The notes beneath the pieces are model-generated. The model worked only from the letters and a program-made list of their open reading frames with translations. It was not told the DNA's origin and did no database searches. A program made the position numbers and the translations under genes. Shown one piece after another: positions 10,028 to 18,123 of a stretch of DNA of 44,606 nucleotides; within the stretch, counting starts at the first letter, position 1, and each line of letters begins with the position of its first letter. The DNA lies in assembly GCF_003612125.1 (NCBI RefSeq), contig NZ_RAWI01000029.1:1-44606 (forward strand), written 5' to 3'. This stretch comes from Corallococcus praedator (GTDB taxonomy: Bacteria; Myxococcota; Myxococcia; Myxococcales; Myxococcaceae).

Positions 10028-10362
10028 CGTGCCCGCGCCGGGCAACCCCGGGGACACCGGGACGCACGGGGCGCCTTCGCGGACACGGGTTCCAGGCACC
10101 CGCCGCAGACCTCGCAGCGCGACGCGTCGTCGGGGACGAGCCGCTCCAGGGCCTGCTCCAGCGCGAGGAACTCCTGCAGCTCCCGCGCCTCCAGCCGCTC
10201 CAGCAGGTGCTTCGCCTCCGCCGCCACCGCCGGGTCCGGCAGGCCGGGCGACAGGGCCGTCTGGACCAGCACCCACACGTGCTGGTGCTGTTGCCGCAAC
10301 GCGAGCAGGCGCATCCAGCGGGGCAGCAGCTCCCGCGACACCACATGCTGGGGGACGTCCAT
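10024..10362 (-). CDS. Small cysteine-rich (zinc-ribbon-like) protein
   Basis: The product is 112 aa from ATG 10362. The body is helical and Leu/Glu-rich (KHLLERLEARELQEFLALEQALERLVPDD). The end carries clustered cysteines, CEVCGGC and later CPRGC, that could hold one zinc ion. I do not recognise a named family. It begins the run of minus-strand genes that continues with a membrane protein (4-nt overlap) and the DksA-like protein. The 247 bp upstream (10363-10609) are shared with the divergent lactate dehydrogenase gene and must hold both promoters. Confidence 0.55.
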   Translation of the reverse strand: MDVPQHVVSRELLPRWMRLLALRQQHQHVWVLVQTALSPGLPDPAVAAEAKHLLERLEARELQEFLALEQALERLVPDDASRCEVCGGCLEPVSAKAPRASRCPRGCPARAR

Positions 10363-10609
10363 CCGGGTCCGCCTTCCACGCACCGGGGCTTCGGCCCGGG
10401 GCTCCGGCCTGAGGGATTCATCCGGCGTGCCAGCCCTGTGCGCCCGGCCCCGCCGCCGCGCGCCGCAAGCAATGCGCGCAAGGCGGGCCGCCCGCGCAGC
10501 GCTTGCGCCAGCACGGTCCGGGGCTTCCCGTCCCGCCGCGCACGCCGGATGCATGGCCGGACGGGAAGTCCCCGGACGGCCACCGCCGTTGTCGGGAGGA
10601 GGACCCGAA

Positions 10610-11626
10610 ATGCGCATCGCCTTTTTCGACACCCACCGTTTCGACCGCGCGGCCTTCGAACAGGCCAATGCCGCGGCGGGCCAGAGCCTCACCTACTTCG
10701 AGCCGCGCCTCACCTCGCAGACGGCCGGGCTGGCCGCGGGCTTTCCCGCCGTGTGCTCGTTCGTCAACGATAGACTGGACGGGCCGTGCCTGCGAGCGCT
10801 CGCGGACGGCGGCACCCGGCTGGTGGCGCTGCGCTCCGCGGGCTTCAACCACGTGGACCTGCGGGAGGCCGCGCGGCTGGGGCTCGCCGTCACGCGCGTG
10901 CCCGAGTATTCGCCGCAGGCGGTGGCCGAGCACACCGCCGCGCTGGTGCTGGCGCTCAACCGCAAGGTGCACCGCGCCTACGCGCGCGTGCGCGACTGGA
11001 ACTTCTCGCTCGACGGGCTGGTGGGCTTCGACCTGTGCGGCAAGACGGTGGCCCTGGTGGGGTTGGGGCGCATCGGGCGCGCCGCCGCGCGCATCTTCCG
11101 GGGCTTCGGCTGCCGGCTGCTCGGCGTGGACCCCCTGCTGTCGGACGCTGACGCACGAGCCCTGGGGCTGGAGCGCATGGCGCTGACCCAGGCACTGGAG
11201 CAGGCGGACATCGTCTCCCTGCACGTGCCGCTCACGCCCGGCACACGCCACCTCATCGACGCGGCCGCGCTCGCGCGGATGAAGCCCGGGGCCATGTTCA
11301 TCAACACCAGCCGGGGTGCGCTGGTCGACAGCCACGCGCTGCTGGACGCGCTCAAGGCGGGCCACCTGGGCGCCGCCGGCCTGGACGTGTACGAAGAGGA
11401 GGAGGGCATCTTCTTCCAGGACCTCTCCGACCAGGTGCTCCAGGACGACGTGCTCGCGCGCCTGCTCACGTTTCCCAACGTGCTCGTCACCGCGCACCAG
11501 GGCTTCCTCACCCAGGAGGCCCTGCGGGCCATCGCGCGGACCACGCTGGAGAGCGTGGGACGCTTCGAGCGAGGGGAGCCGCTGGGGCCCACGCAGGTGC
11601 AGGCCGAACAGGTGCTCAAGCAGTAG
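10610..11626 (+). CDS. ldhA: D-lactate dehydrogenase (LdhA type)
   Basis: The product is 338 aa from ATG 10610, with GGAGGAGG about 8 nt upstream. It is a D-2-hydroxyacid dehydrogenase that reduces pyruvate to D-lactate with NADH. Visible are the Rossmann GLGRIG (151-156), the substrate-binding Arg in INTSRGALVD (R235), the catalytic Glu in GLDVYEEEEG (about E264) and the catalytic His in VLVTAHQGFLT (H296). The segment GIFFQDLSDQVLQDDVLARL matches the E. coli LdhA-type insert, which separates it from generic SerA-like enzymes. The length equals the family's usual ~330 aa. It precedes a universal stress protein by 296 bp, fitting a fermentative or low-oxygen role. Confidence 0.9.
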   Translation: MRIAFFDTHRFDRAAFEQANAAAGQSLTYFEPRLTSQTAGLAAGFPAVCSFVNDRLDGPCLRALADGGTRLVALRSAGFNHVDLREAARLGLAVTRVPEYSPQAVAEHTAALVLALNRKVHRAYARVRDWNFSLDGLVGFDLCGKTVALVGLGRIGRAAARIFRGFGCRLLGVDPLLSDADARALGLERMALTQALEQADIVSLHVPLTPGTRHLIDAAALARMKPGAMFINTSRGALVDSHALLDALKAGHLGAAGLDVYEEEEGIFFQDLSDQVLQDDVLARLLTFPNVLVTAHQGFLTQEALRAIARTTLESVGRFERGEPLGPTQVQAEQVLKQ

Positions 11627-11922
11627 TCGGGGGACTGCGCCCGCCGTGCCGGCGCGGGCGGGGGGCCGCCGCGCGGCGCGAGCTTGCGCGGTTACGGAAG
11701 GCTCCGGGATTGCGAAGCCCACGCCGCCCCGGGCAACCGGGACGCGGCGGCGCGACGCGCAGGATTTGCGCGGGAGGCCGCAGCCGTTGCGCGACCTGCG
11801 CCTTCCCCCCCGCGAAGGCGTCCGGCACGCATCGTGAAGAACCCGGGAGCGGCTGGGGCACGCCCCACCGCAGTCAGGCCGGGCGCCGAGGTGCGACGCG
11901 CCCCTTCATCCGGAGTCCGCCC

Positions 11923-13212
11923 ATGACCATCCTGTGCGCAATCGACTTTTCCGAGGGAGCCCGCCAGGCGGCGACGGTGGCCGCGCTGCTCGCGGCCCGC
12001 CACGAGCAGCCCCTGCTGCTCGTGCACCAGGTCCATCCGGACGAGCTCATCGGCGCGGCCGAACCCGTGCGCGAGGGCCTGCAGGCCCTGCTCCGGGAGG
12101 AGGCCGCGCGCCTGGAGGCGCTGGGAGCGCGGGTCCAGGTGGCGCTGGTGGAGAGTGCCTCCCCGCAGGCCCTGAGCGACCTGCGTGCCCGACATGACGC
12201 GCGGCTCCTGGTCGTGGGGCCGCCGCGCGGCGAGCTGCCCTACCCCGGCGCGGGTGGCAGCCTGGATCGCATCGCCCAGGCCACCTCGATACCGCTGCTG
12301 AGGGTGCGGGATGCGGCGCCCTTCCAGGCCTGGCTCGCGGGCCAGCGGCCCCTGCGCGTGATGCTGGGGGTGGACCGCTCGCGGGGCACGCTGGCCGCCC
12401 GCGGCTGGTTGACGGAGCTGGGCCGGTACGGCCCCCTCGAACTGATGGCCGGCAACGTCTACTACGTCTACGAGCAGTGCCAACGGCTGGGGCTGCCCGT
12501 GCCGGCCACGATGGACGACGCGAGTCCGCTGCTGCGGGACATGTTGTCGCGCGAGGTGGCCACGCTCGCGGACGCGGGAGCGGGGCAGCCGGTGCGGGTG
12601 CACCTGCGCCAGGGCGTGGGCCGCGCGGCCGACCATCTGGTGGACCTGGCCCAGGAGCAGGAGGCGGATGTGCTCGTGTTGGGCACGCACCACCACACCG
12701 CCCTGGGCAACCTCGCGTCGGTGGCGCACCACGCGCTGCGCCTCGCGCCCATGGCGGTGGTCGCGGTGCCGGTGCGCGACGCGGCCTCGCAAGGCGAGGC
12801 CCCCCTGCCCCAGGTGCGGCGGCTGCTGGTGGCCACGGACCTGTCCCCGCTCGCCGACGAAGCCATTCCCCTGGCCTTCGCCCTGGCACCGCAGGGCGCC
12901 GAGGTGCATCTGGTGACGGTGGTGCAGGAGCCCCTCACCCCGGAAGAGCAGCGCGACCTCGAGCGGCAGCTCCTGGAGCGCGTGCCGCGAGGACTGGAGC
13001 AGCGGCACGTGCGCGTGCAGGCGGAAGTCTTTGTCGCGGGGGAGGTGGCGGCCATGCTCACCCAGGCCGCCGAGCGGCTGGACGCGGACCTGCTCTGCAT
13101 GGGCTCGCGCGGACACGGAGGACTGAAGGAGGCCCTGCTCGGCTCGGTGACGCGCCAGGTGCTCGCCCAGAGTCGTCGTCCCGTGCTGGTGTTGCGGCCC
13201 CCCGCGCGCTGA
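11923..13212 (+). CDS. Universal stress protein with three UspA domains
   Basis: The product is 429 aa from ATG 11923. Three UspA-like alpha/beta segments follow each other: about 1-132 (MTILCAIDFSEGAR ... LLVVGPPRGE), about 140-285 (RVMLGVDRSRGT ... VLVLGTHHHTALGNLASVAH) and about 293-429 (RLLVATDLSPLADEA ... MGSRGHGGLKEALLGSV). The last carries the nucleotide-binding pattern G-x2-G-x9-GS at about 397-409; the first has lost it, and the middle one has a partial version. Most family members have one or two domains. Function is stress survival by an unknown mechanism. The upstream 296 bp (11627-11922) are GC-rich, with no promoter I can name. Confidence 0.85.
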   Translation: MTILCAIDFSEGARQAATVAALLAARHEQPLLLVHQVHPDELIGAAEPVREGLQALLREEAARLEALGARVQVALVESASPQALSDLRARHDARLLVVGPPRGELPYPGAGGSLDRIAQATSIPLLRVRDAAPFQAWLAGQRPLRVMLGVDRSRGTLAARGWLTELGRYGPLELMAGNVYYVYEQCQRLGLPVPATMDDASPLLRDMLSREVATLADAGAGQPVRVHLRQGVGRAADHLVDLAQEQEADVLVLGTHHHTALGNLASVAHHALRLAPMAVVAVPVRDAASQGEAPLPQVRRLLVATDLSPLADEAIPLAFALAPQGAEVHLVTVVQEPLTPEEQRDLERQLLERVPRGLEQRHVRVQAEVFVAGEVAAMLTQAAERLDADLLCMGSRGHGGLKEALLGSVTRQVLAQSRRPVLVLRPPAR

Positions 13213-13229
13213 ATGCCTCCGGGTGAGGC

Positions 13230-14159
13230 TCAGGCCGCCCGAGGCCGGGCGTTCACCATGGCGATGCCCGCCAGGATGACGCCCATGGACAGCAGCATCG
13301 GCAGCGTCAGGTGCTCGTTGAAGAAGACGAGCCCGGACAGCACGCCGGTGGCGGACACGACGTAGCCGAACTGGCTGAAGTACACCGGGTCCGCGACCTT
13401 CTGGAAATGGAAGTACACGCGGTAGCCCAGGCTGGTGAAGAAGCACTGGGCCAGGATGACGCCCCACCCCGCCATGCCGGGGCGCGGCAGCCCCCCGTTC
13501 ATCACCAGGAGCGGCAGGAGCGCCAGCGCCCCCCCCAGGAGCATCCCGCCGGCCAGCAGGCTCGCGGGCACGCCCTTGGGCATGCGCAGCTTCCGGTACA
13601 CGTTGCCGGCCGCGATGCTGATGGGCGTGCACAGCGCCAGCGCCAGCCACCAGGACGACCCGGTGCCCGGCGCGCTGCTCCGGCCCAGCACCAGGAGGGC
13701 CGCGCCCACCAGCCCCACCACGATGCCCGCGAGCCGCAGCGGCCGGTAGCGCTCGATGCCCAGGCCCCAGGCAAAGGCATACGTGAACAGCGGCGGCAGC
13801 GTGTACACCAGGGACGTCACGCTGGTGCCCACGAACTGCATGACGATGAACGTGACGCTGTTGGGAACGGCCACGCTCAGCACGCCGGCGATCAGGCTGT
13901 AGAGCAGCACGGGCCGCGCCTCCGGGGTGCCGCTCAGGCTCCGGCCGCCGGCGAACGCCAGCACCAGCCCGCTGCCCAGCGCGGGCCAGAAGGCGAAGGC
14001 CAGGGGCGACCAGCCCTCCGCGCGCGCCACGCGGGACATGGGCAGCATGCTGCCCAGCAACATCCCGGTGGCGATGAGCAGCAAGAGGGGCGCGTCGCCC
14101 CACTGCCGCAGCCGCGAGCCGACCAGGGAGGGGGAACTCATCGGGACGGGGTCGCTCAT
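13230..14159 (-). CDS. EamA/DMT-family transporter
   Basis: The product is 309 aa from ATG 14159; a second ATG lies six codons downstream. Ten hydrophobic helices in two similar halves give the EamA (drug/metabolite transporter) layout: LLLLIATGMLLGSMLP, then VPNSVTFIVMQFVGTSVTSLVYTLPPLFTYAFAW, and in the second half LAQCFFTSLGYRVYFHFQKVADPVYFSQFGYVV and MLLSMGVILAGIAMVN. It is an inner-membrane exporter or importer of small metabolites; the substrate cannot be deduced. Its start codon overlaps the stop of the upstream beta-barrel gene by 1 nt (TGATG), so the two are translationally coupled. Confidence 0.83.
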   Translation of the reverse strand: MSDPVPMSSPSLVGSRLRQWGDAPLLLLIATGMLLGSMLPMSRVARAEGWSPLAFAFWPALGSGLVLAFAGGRSLSGTPEARPVLLYSLIAGVLSVAVPNSVTFIVMQFVGTSVTSLVYTLPPLFTYAFAWGLGIERYRPLRLAGIVVGLVGAALLVLGRSSAPGTGSSWWLALALCTPISIAAGNVYRKLRMPKGVPASLLAGGMLLGGALALLPLLVMNGGLPRPGMAGWGVILAQCFFTSLGYRVYFHFQKVADPVYFSQFGYVVSATGVLSGLVFFNEHLTLPMLLSMGVILAGIAMVNARPRAA

Positions 14160-14992
14160 CAGAAGGTGGTGCCCAGCGCCAGCGCCGCCGCCCAGAGCCC
14201 GTTGTCGGAGAAGGCGAAGCCCAGCGGGGCATCCAGGTTCATCACCAGCCGGGCCTCCACGAAGCCCGCCGAGCCGTAGAAGCGCGCATGGGGGATGAGC
14301 GCGAGGAAGGTGGGGTCCGCCCCCTCCACCGCCGTCGCGAGGTAGATGGCCTGGAAGGTGGACCCCACGAGGACGTGCGAGGTGACGTCCATGGCGGCGG
14401 AGCCGGAGAACTGGAAGACCGCGTCCACGCGCTGCCCGCGCTTCTCGGAGAGCTGGGCGGACATGGGGATGCGCCCGTCCACGCCGAAGCGGAAGCGCCC
14501 CGTCTTCAGCGTCGCGTCCACCCACGGCGTCAGGCCGACGAGCCCCGGGTTCACCAGGCTGAAGCCGCTGTTGCCCCGCAGCGTGGCCGCGCGCCGCAGC
14601 AGCGCCGAACCGAAGTCGTCCGGGTCCGTGATGAGGGTGAAGGGCAGCACCAGGTTGCCACCCGTGCGGACCTTCAACGCGCCGTCGTCGCTCAGCACGC
14701 CGCCCAGCCCCACGGAGGGATTGCCCGCCTGGAACGCGGTGGGCCCTCCCGCGCGGGACGGGGCATAGGCGAAGAGCCAGGCCGCGTTGAGGCTCAGCCT
14801 GTCCGACAGCGCGACGGACGCGGAGAGCGCCGGGGCGAACACCGTGGTGGGCTGCCCGTTGAGCGACCCGGAATAGGCATACGTCTCATACAGCAGGGCA
14901 TTGGGCGGACGGGGCGCGGGCCCCTGCGCGAGGGCCGTTGGGGCGGCGAGGAGGAACGCGGCGGCGCCAAGGGCGCGAAGGAATGAAGTCAT
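14159..14992 (-). CDS. Exported beta-barrel-like outer membrane protein
   Basis: The product is 277 aa with a clear signal peptide (FLRALGAAAFLLAAPTALAQ, cleavage after ALA at about residue 22). The mature part is built from alternating amphipathic strands such as FAPALSASVALSDRLSLNAAWLFAY and GTDATLKTGR-like loops, and ends in the aromatic LALGTTF, a typical outer-membrane barrel terminus (C-terminal Phe). No family name is certain. It is coupled to the EamA transporter, suggesting passage or sensing of the same compound at the outer membrane; that link is inference. Confidence 0.65.
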   Translation of the reverse strand: MTSFLRALGAAAFLLAAPTALAQGPAPRPPNALLYETYAYSGSLNGQPTTVFAPALSASVALSDRLSLNAAWLFAYAPSRAGGPTAFQAGNPSVGLGGVLSDDGALKVRTGGNLVLPFTLITDPDDFGSALLRRAATLRGNSGFSLVNPGLVGLTPWVDATLKTGRFRFGVDGRIPMSAQLSEKRGQRVDAVFQFSGSAAMDVTSHVLVGSTFQAIYLATAVEGADPTFLALIPHARFYGSAGFVEARLVMNLDAPLGFAFSDNGLWAAALALGTTF

Positions 14993-15026
14993 GAAGGGGG
15001 ACCGCTGGAAAAAGGAAGAAAAGGGT

Positions 15027-15950
15027 TCAGAGCGCCAGGGGCGCGTACGCGGCGCCGAACTGGAACAGCTCCGGCAGCAGCTCCCGGCCCAGCAGGGCGG
15101 CCGCGCACAGCGTGGCGAAGGCCTCGCGCCCCGCCGGAGGGGACGGCACCGCGTGCGGCTCGCACGCGGGCACCGCTAATACCTTCACGGACACGGGCTC
15201 CGTCTCCGGAAGGGGCCGCGCCGCGTCGAAGCGTTCGTGCGACTGGCGCAGCTGGTGCGGAACGCCCGGCAGCGCCTCCGTCACGGCGCGCACCACGGGC
15301 CCCTGCCCGTCGGAGACGACCCCGACGACCGGCACGTCCAGCGACCGCGACATCTCCTGGAAGCGCGGCACCAGCTCCTCCTCGCGGTGTTCGGGCAGGC
15401 TCCAGGCCCCCAGCACCTCGGAGGACAGACACTCCCGCGCCACCCACAGCACCTGGTTGCCCACCTCCGGACGCAGGGCGCTCATGGACAGCACCACCCG
15501 GCCCAGCTTCTGCGTCACCGCCTTGAGCCGCAGGCAGTCCGAAAGCCGCAGCGCCAGCAGTTCGTCGTACCGGTCCAACAGGTTGGTGACGCTGCGCTCG
15601 GAGATGGGGACATCCCGCGCGCGCAGGGCCGCGTGGATGGAGGGGACGCTGCGCTGCTCCTGGTAGCGCAGCGCCCCGATGAGCGCGATGACGTCCAGGC
15701 CGAACTCGTGCTCCGGCAGGACCCACAGCCCCTCTTCCTCCGCGCGGATGGCCTTCAGGCGCAGGGGACACCCCTCGCGGTGACACACGCGCACCTGCAC
15801 CTTGAGCGCGACGACGCCGTTGAGCGTCACCACGTTGCGGCGCGCCCGATAGTCCGCGGGCGCCGGCCCGCCACAGGCGGCGCACTGCCGCCGCCGATTC
15901 TCAAGTCCGACCTGACGGCTGGCCGGGGGATGCGCGCTGGTCCGAGCCAT
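15027..15950 (-). CDS. Transposase-derived protein (MULE/ISL3-like), probably inactive
   Basis: The product is 307 aa from ATG 15950 (GGGAG about 9 nt upstream). The N-terminus has a CxxC ... CxxxxC zinc motif (C23, C26, C56, C61). A middle region (RYQEQRSVPSIHAALRARDV, ISERSVTNLLDRYDEL) and the segment PVVGVVSDGQ (D214) ... ALPGVPHQLRQSH resemble a family of DDE transposases found in cyanobacteria and myxobacteria. In relatives I know the first catalytic Asp lies in an 'L-x-x-D-G-L' motif; here that place reads LSMSAL (S157). The chain also ends soon after the second motif, while relatives are longer. No terminal inverted repeats are visible. It is either a domesticated protein or a decayed transposase with an intact reading frame. 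Confidence 0.55.
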   Translation of the reverse strand: MARTSAHPPASRQVGLENRRRQCAACGGPAPADYRARRNVVTLNGVVALKVQVRVCHREGCPLRLKAIRAEEEGLWVLPEHEFGLDVIALIGALRYQEQRSVPSIHAALRARDVPISERSVTNLLDRYDELLALRLSDCLRLKAVTQKLGRVVLSMSALRPEVGNQVLWVARECLSSEVLGAWSLPEHREEELVPRFQEMSRSLDVPVVGVVSDGQGPVVRAVTEALPGVPHQLRQSHERFDAARPLPETEPVSVKVLAVPACEPHAVPSPPAGREAFATLCAAALLGRELLPELFQFGAAYAPLAL

Positions 15951-15999
15951 GACACCAACTCCCTTGGGGAAGAGGGGAAGACCGCCGTTGACGGCGGCG

Positions 16000-16626
16000 C
16001 TACGGGGTGGTGCTGGCGGCGGACTTCACCGGCTGCTTCGGCTGCTTCTTCACCAGCTCGATTTCGAGCGTGATGGAGACCTGCTCGCCCACCGCCACGC
16101 CGCCCGTCTCCAGGGCCGTGTTCCACGTCAGGCCGAAGTCCTTGCGGTTGACCTTCGTGGTGGCGCTGCCGCCCCGCTTGAGGTTGCCGTACGGGTCCTT
16201 GGACTCCACGGTGAAGCCCTCGGCCTCCAGCACCACGGGCTTCGTCACGCCGTGGATGGTGAGGTTGCCCGTCAGCTTCAGGCCGTCACCGGACTTCTCC
16301 ACCTTGGTGGACTTGAAGGTGAGGGTCGGGAACTTCGCGACGTCGAAGAACTCGGGCCCGCGCAGGTGTTCGTCACGACCGGTGTCGTTCGTGGTGACGG
16401 TCGTCGCGTCGATGACCGCCTCCACCGTCGACTTCGTGATGTCCTTCTCGTCGATGTTCGCCGTGCCGGTCACCTTCGAGAAGGAGCCCCGCACGTTGGA
16501 GACCATCATGTGCTTGACGGAGAAGAGCGCGGACGAGTTCGTCGGGTGGATCTCGTACTCGGTGGCGGCGGCGAGCGAGGGAACGGCGAGGGCGACGATG
16601 GCGAGGGACTTGAGGAACGACGTCAT
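16000..16626 (-). CDS. YceI-family periplasmic lipid-binding protein
   Basis: The product is 208 aa from ATG 16626 (GGAGAG 8 nt upstream). A signal peptide (FLKSLAIVALAVPSLAAA) precedes a YceI domain: YEIHPTNSSALFSVKHMMVSNVRGSFSKVTGTANID, then EFFDVAKFPTLTFKS, and LTIHGVTKPVVLEAE. YceI proteins form a lipocalin-like barrel that binds polyisoprenoids or amphiphiles in the periplasm. The C-terminal Lys/Pro/Thr tail is extra. Its start is 64 bp downstream of the HMG-CoA synthase stop, with a candidate hairpin between them, so co-transcription is uncertain. Confidence 0.88.
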   Translation of the reverse strand: MTSFLKSLAIVALAVPSLAAATEYEIHPTNSSALFSVKHMMVSNVRGSFSKVTGTANIDEKDITKSTVEAVIDATTVTTNDTGRDEHLRGPEFFDVAKFPTLTFKSTKVEKSGDGLKLTGNLTIHGVTKPVVLEAEGFTVESKDPYGNLKRGGSATTKVNRKDFGLTWNTALETGGVAVGEQVSITLEIELVKKQPKQPVKSAASTTP

Positions 16627-16659
16627 GGTGTTGCTCTCCAATGGGAAACAATCACGGCA

Positions 16660-16682
16660 GGCCCCCCGCGCCGCGGAGGGCC
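16660..16682 (-). terminator. Candidate hairpin downstream of HMG-CoA synthase
   Basis: A GC-rich hairpin (stem GGCCC-CCGCG with one mismatch) lies just after the HMG-CoA synthase stop on the minus strand and is followed by a weak T-containing stretch. It could act as a terminator or attenuator before yceI. There is no strong U-tract. Confidence 0.3.
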
Positions 16683-16690
16683 GCCAGGAA

Positions 16691-17881
16691 TCAGGTCGCG
16701 TAGATGCGCTTGTGGTCGCGCGTGCCCTGGTAGCGGAAGCCGGAGCCGGCGGCGTCCGCGGCGGGCCGCTCGTCCAGGTGCTCGCGAGCGCGCATCACGT
16801 CCTCGTATTCAGGGATGGACAGCGCGCGGCGGCGCGCGAGCTTCGCCTCCAGGCCCAGCGCCTTCACGCGCGCCTGGGCGCCGTCCTGCACCACGCCGCT
16901 GAAGAACTCCGCGCAGGAACCGCTGCCGTAGGAGAACAGGCCCACGCGCTTGCCCGTCAGGTCCTCCGGGGCGGACGACAGGAGGCTCGCCAGCGCCAGG
17001 TACATGGAGCCCGTGTAGATGTTGCCCACCTGCGAGGGCATCACCAGGCTGTGGCCCACCAGCCGATCAAAGCTGGCATCCGGCGCGGCGTCCCCGTCCA
17101 GCGTGCGCAGGTGCCGGTGCGCCTTGCGGGACATCTTCCCGTAGGGCACGTGGTAGACGAGCGCGGCGAAGCGGTCGCTGTAGGCGCCCTCCCCGCCCGC
17201 GTCCCCCGCGGCCTCCTGGTAGGCGCGGTAGGCCCCCTCCAGCGCGTCCAGGTAGCACTGGACGGAGTAGTGCCCGTCCACCAGCGCGTCCTTCGAGTAC
17301 AGCGGACGCCAGAAATCCATCACGTCCTTGGAGTAGACGCCCGTCTTGCCGGCCTCCAGGACGACGAGGCTGGGGTGGTCCGACACCAGCATCGCCACCG
17401 CGCCCGCGCCCTGGGTGGGCTCGCCCGGCGTGCCCACGCCGTAGCGGGCGATGTCCGAGCACACGATGAGCGCCTTGCGGCCCTTCGCGCTGCCGGAGCG
17501 CACCCAGTCCAGCGCCATCTGCAGCGCCGCAGTGCCGCCGTAGCAGGCGTGCTTCGTCTCGAAGATGCGGCAGCGCGTGGACAGGCCCAGCAGGCCCTGG
17601 ACGTAGGAGGCCACCGGCTTCGAGTGGTCCACCGCCGTCTCCGTGCCCACCACCAGCAGGCCGATGTCGTCGGGAGAGCAGCGCGCGGACTCCAGCGCCA
17701 TCCGCGCCGCGCGGGCCGCCAGCGTCACCGTGTCCTCGTCCACCAGCGGCACGCCCATGCGCGTCACGCCCAGGCCGTCCACGTACTTGCCGGGCGCGAC
17801 CCCGCGCGCCATCGCCAGGTCCGCCAACTCCACATACGTGTCAGGAACCGCGACACCGATTGCTTCCAGGCCCACCTGCAT
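16691..17881 (-). CDS. mvaS: Hydroxymethylglutaryl-CoA synthase
   Basis: The product is 396 aa from ATG 17881 (GAGGGGGAAG upstream). It condenses acetyl-CoA with acetoacetyl-CoA to HMG-CoA. The catalytic triad is visible: E81 (VVGTETAVDHSKP), C113 (ETKHACYGGTAAL) and H244 (ALVYHVPYGKM); GSGSCAEFFSG near the end is also typical. Length is normal for bacterial MvaS. In myxobacteria HMG-CoA synthase feeds isoprenoids and also the alternative isovaleryl-CoA route (aib genes), but no aib, liu or other mevalonate genes are next to it here. The possible tandem YceI gene (isoprenoid binding) is intriguing but not proof of a link. Confidence 0.92.
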   Translation of the reverse strand: MQVGLEAIGVAVPDTYVELADLAMARGVAPGKYVDGLGVTRMGVPLVDEDTVTLAARAARMALESARCSPDDIGLLVVGTETAVDHSKPVASYVQGLLGLSTRCRIFETKHACYGGTAALQMALDWVRSGSAKGRKALIVCSDIARYGVGTPGEPTQGAGAVAMLVSDHPSLVVLEAGKTGVYSKDVMDFWRPLYSKDALVDGHYSVQCYLDALEGAYRAYQEAAGDAGGEGAYSDRFAALVYHVPYGKMSRKAHRHLRTLDGDAAPDASFDRLVGHSLVMPSQVGNIYTGSMYLALASLLSSAPEDLTGKRVGLFSYGSGSCAEFFSGVVQDGAQARVKALGLEAKLARRRALSIPEYEDVMRAREHLDERPAADAAGSGFRYQGTRDHKRIYAT

Positions 17882-18123
17882 GACTTCCCCCTCGGGTTCT
17901 TCGGTTGATTGCTTCAAGCACACGCCTCCCGTGCACCGCGGACGCGGTGGATGGGATTGCGGGTGTGTCATTGCTTCAAGGCGGGCCGGCGCTCGCGGGG
18001 GCCCCACCCCCGCCCCTGGACGCCGCCTTCACATCCGGACCGGAAGCCCTCGCTTTCCGGTGGAGGCGCTTTGCGCGCGCGTCGGTGTTGGAGGCACCGG
18101 CGCGCGAGCGAAAGCCGCCTGCT

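Noticed and set aside
8661-10583. A single 640-aa minus-strand protein
   Set aside because: Only the last ~100 residues are real (the DksA-like protein); the rest is out-of-frame shadow of the membrane-protein gene.
11627-11922. Sigma-54 promoter or small gene between ldhA and the Usp gene
   Set aside because: No GG-N10-GC element with a convincing context was found and the short open frames have no coding features.
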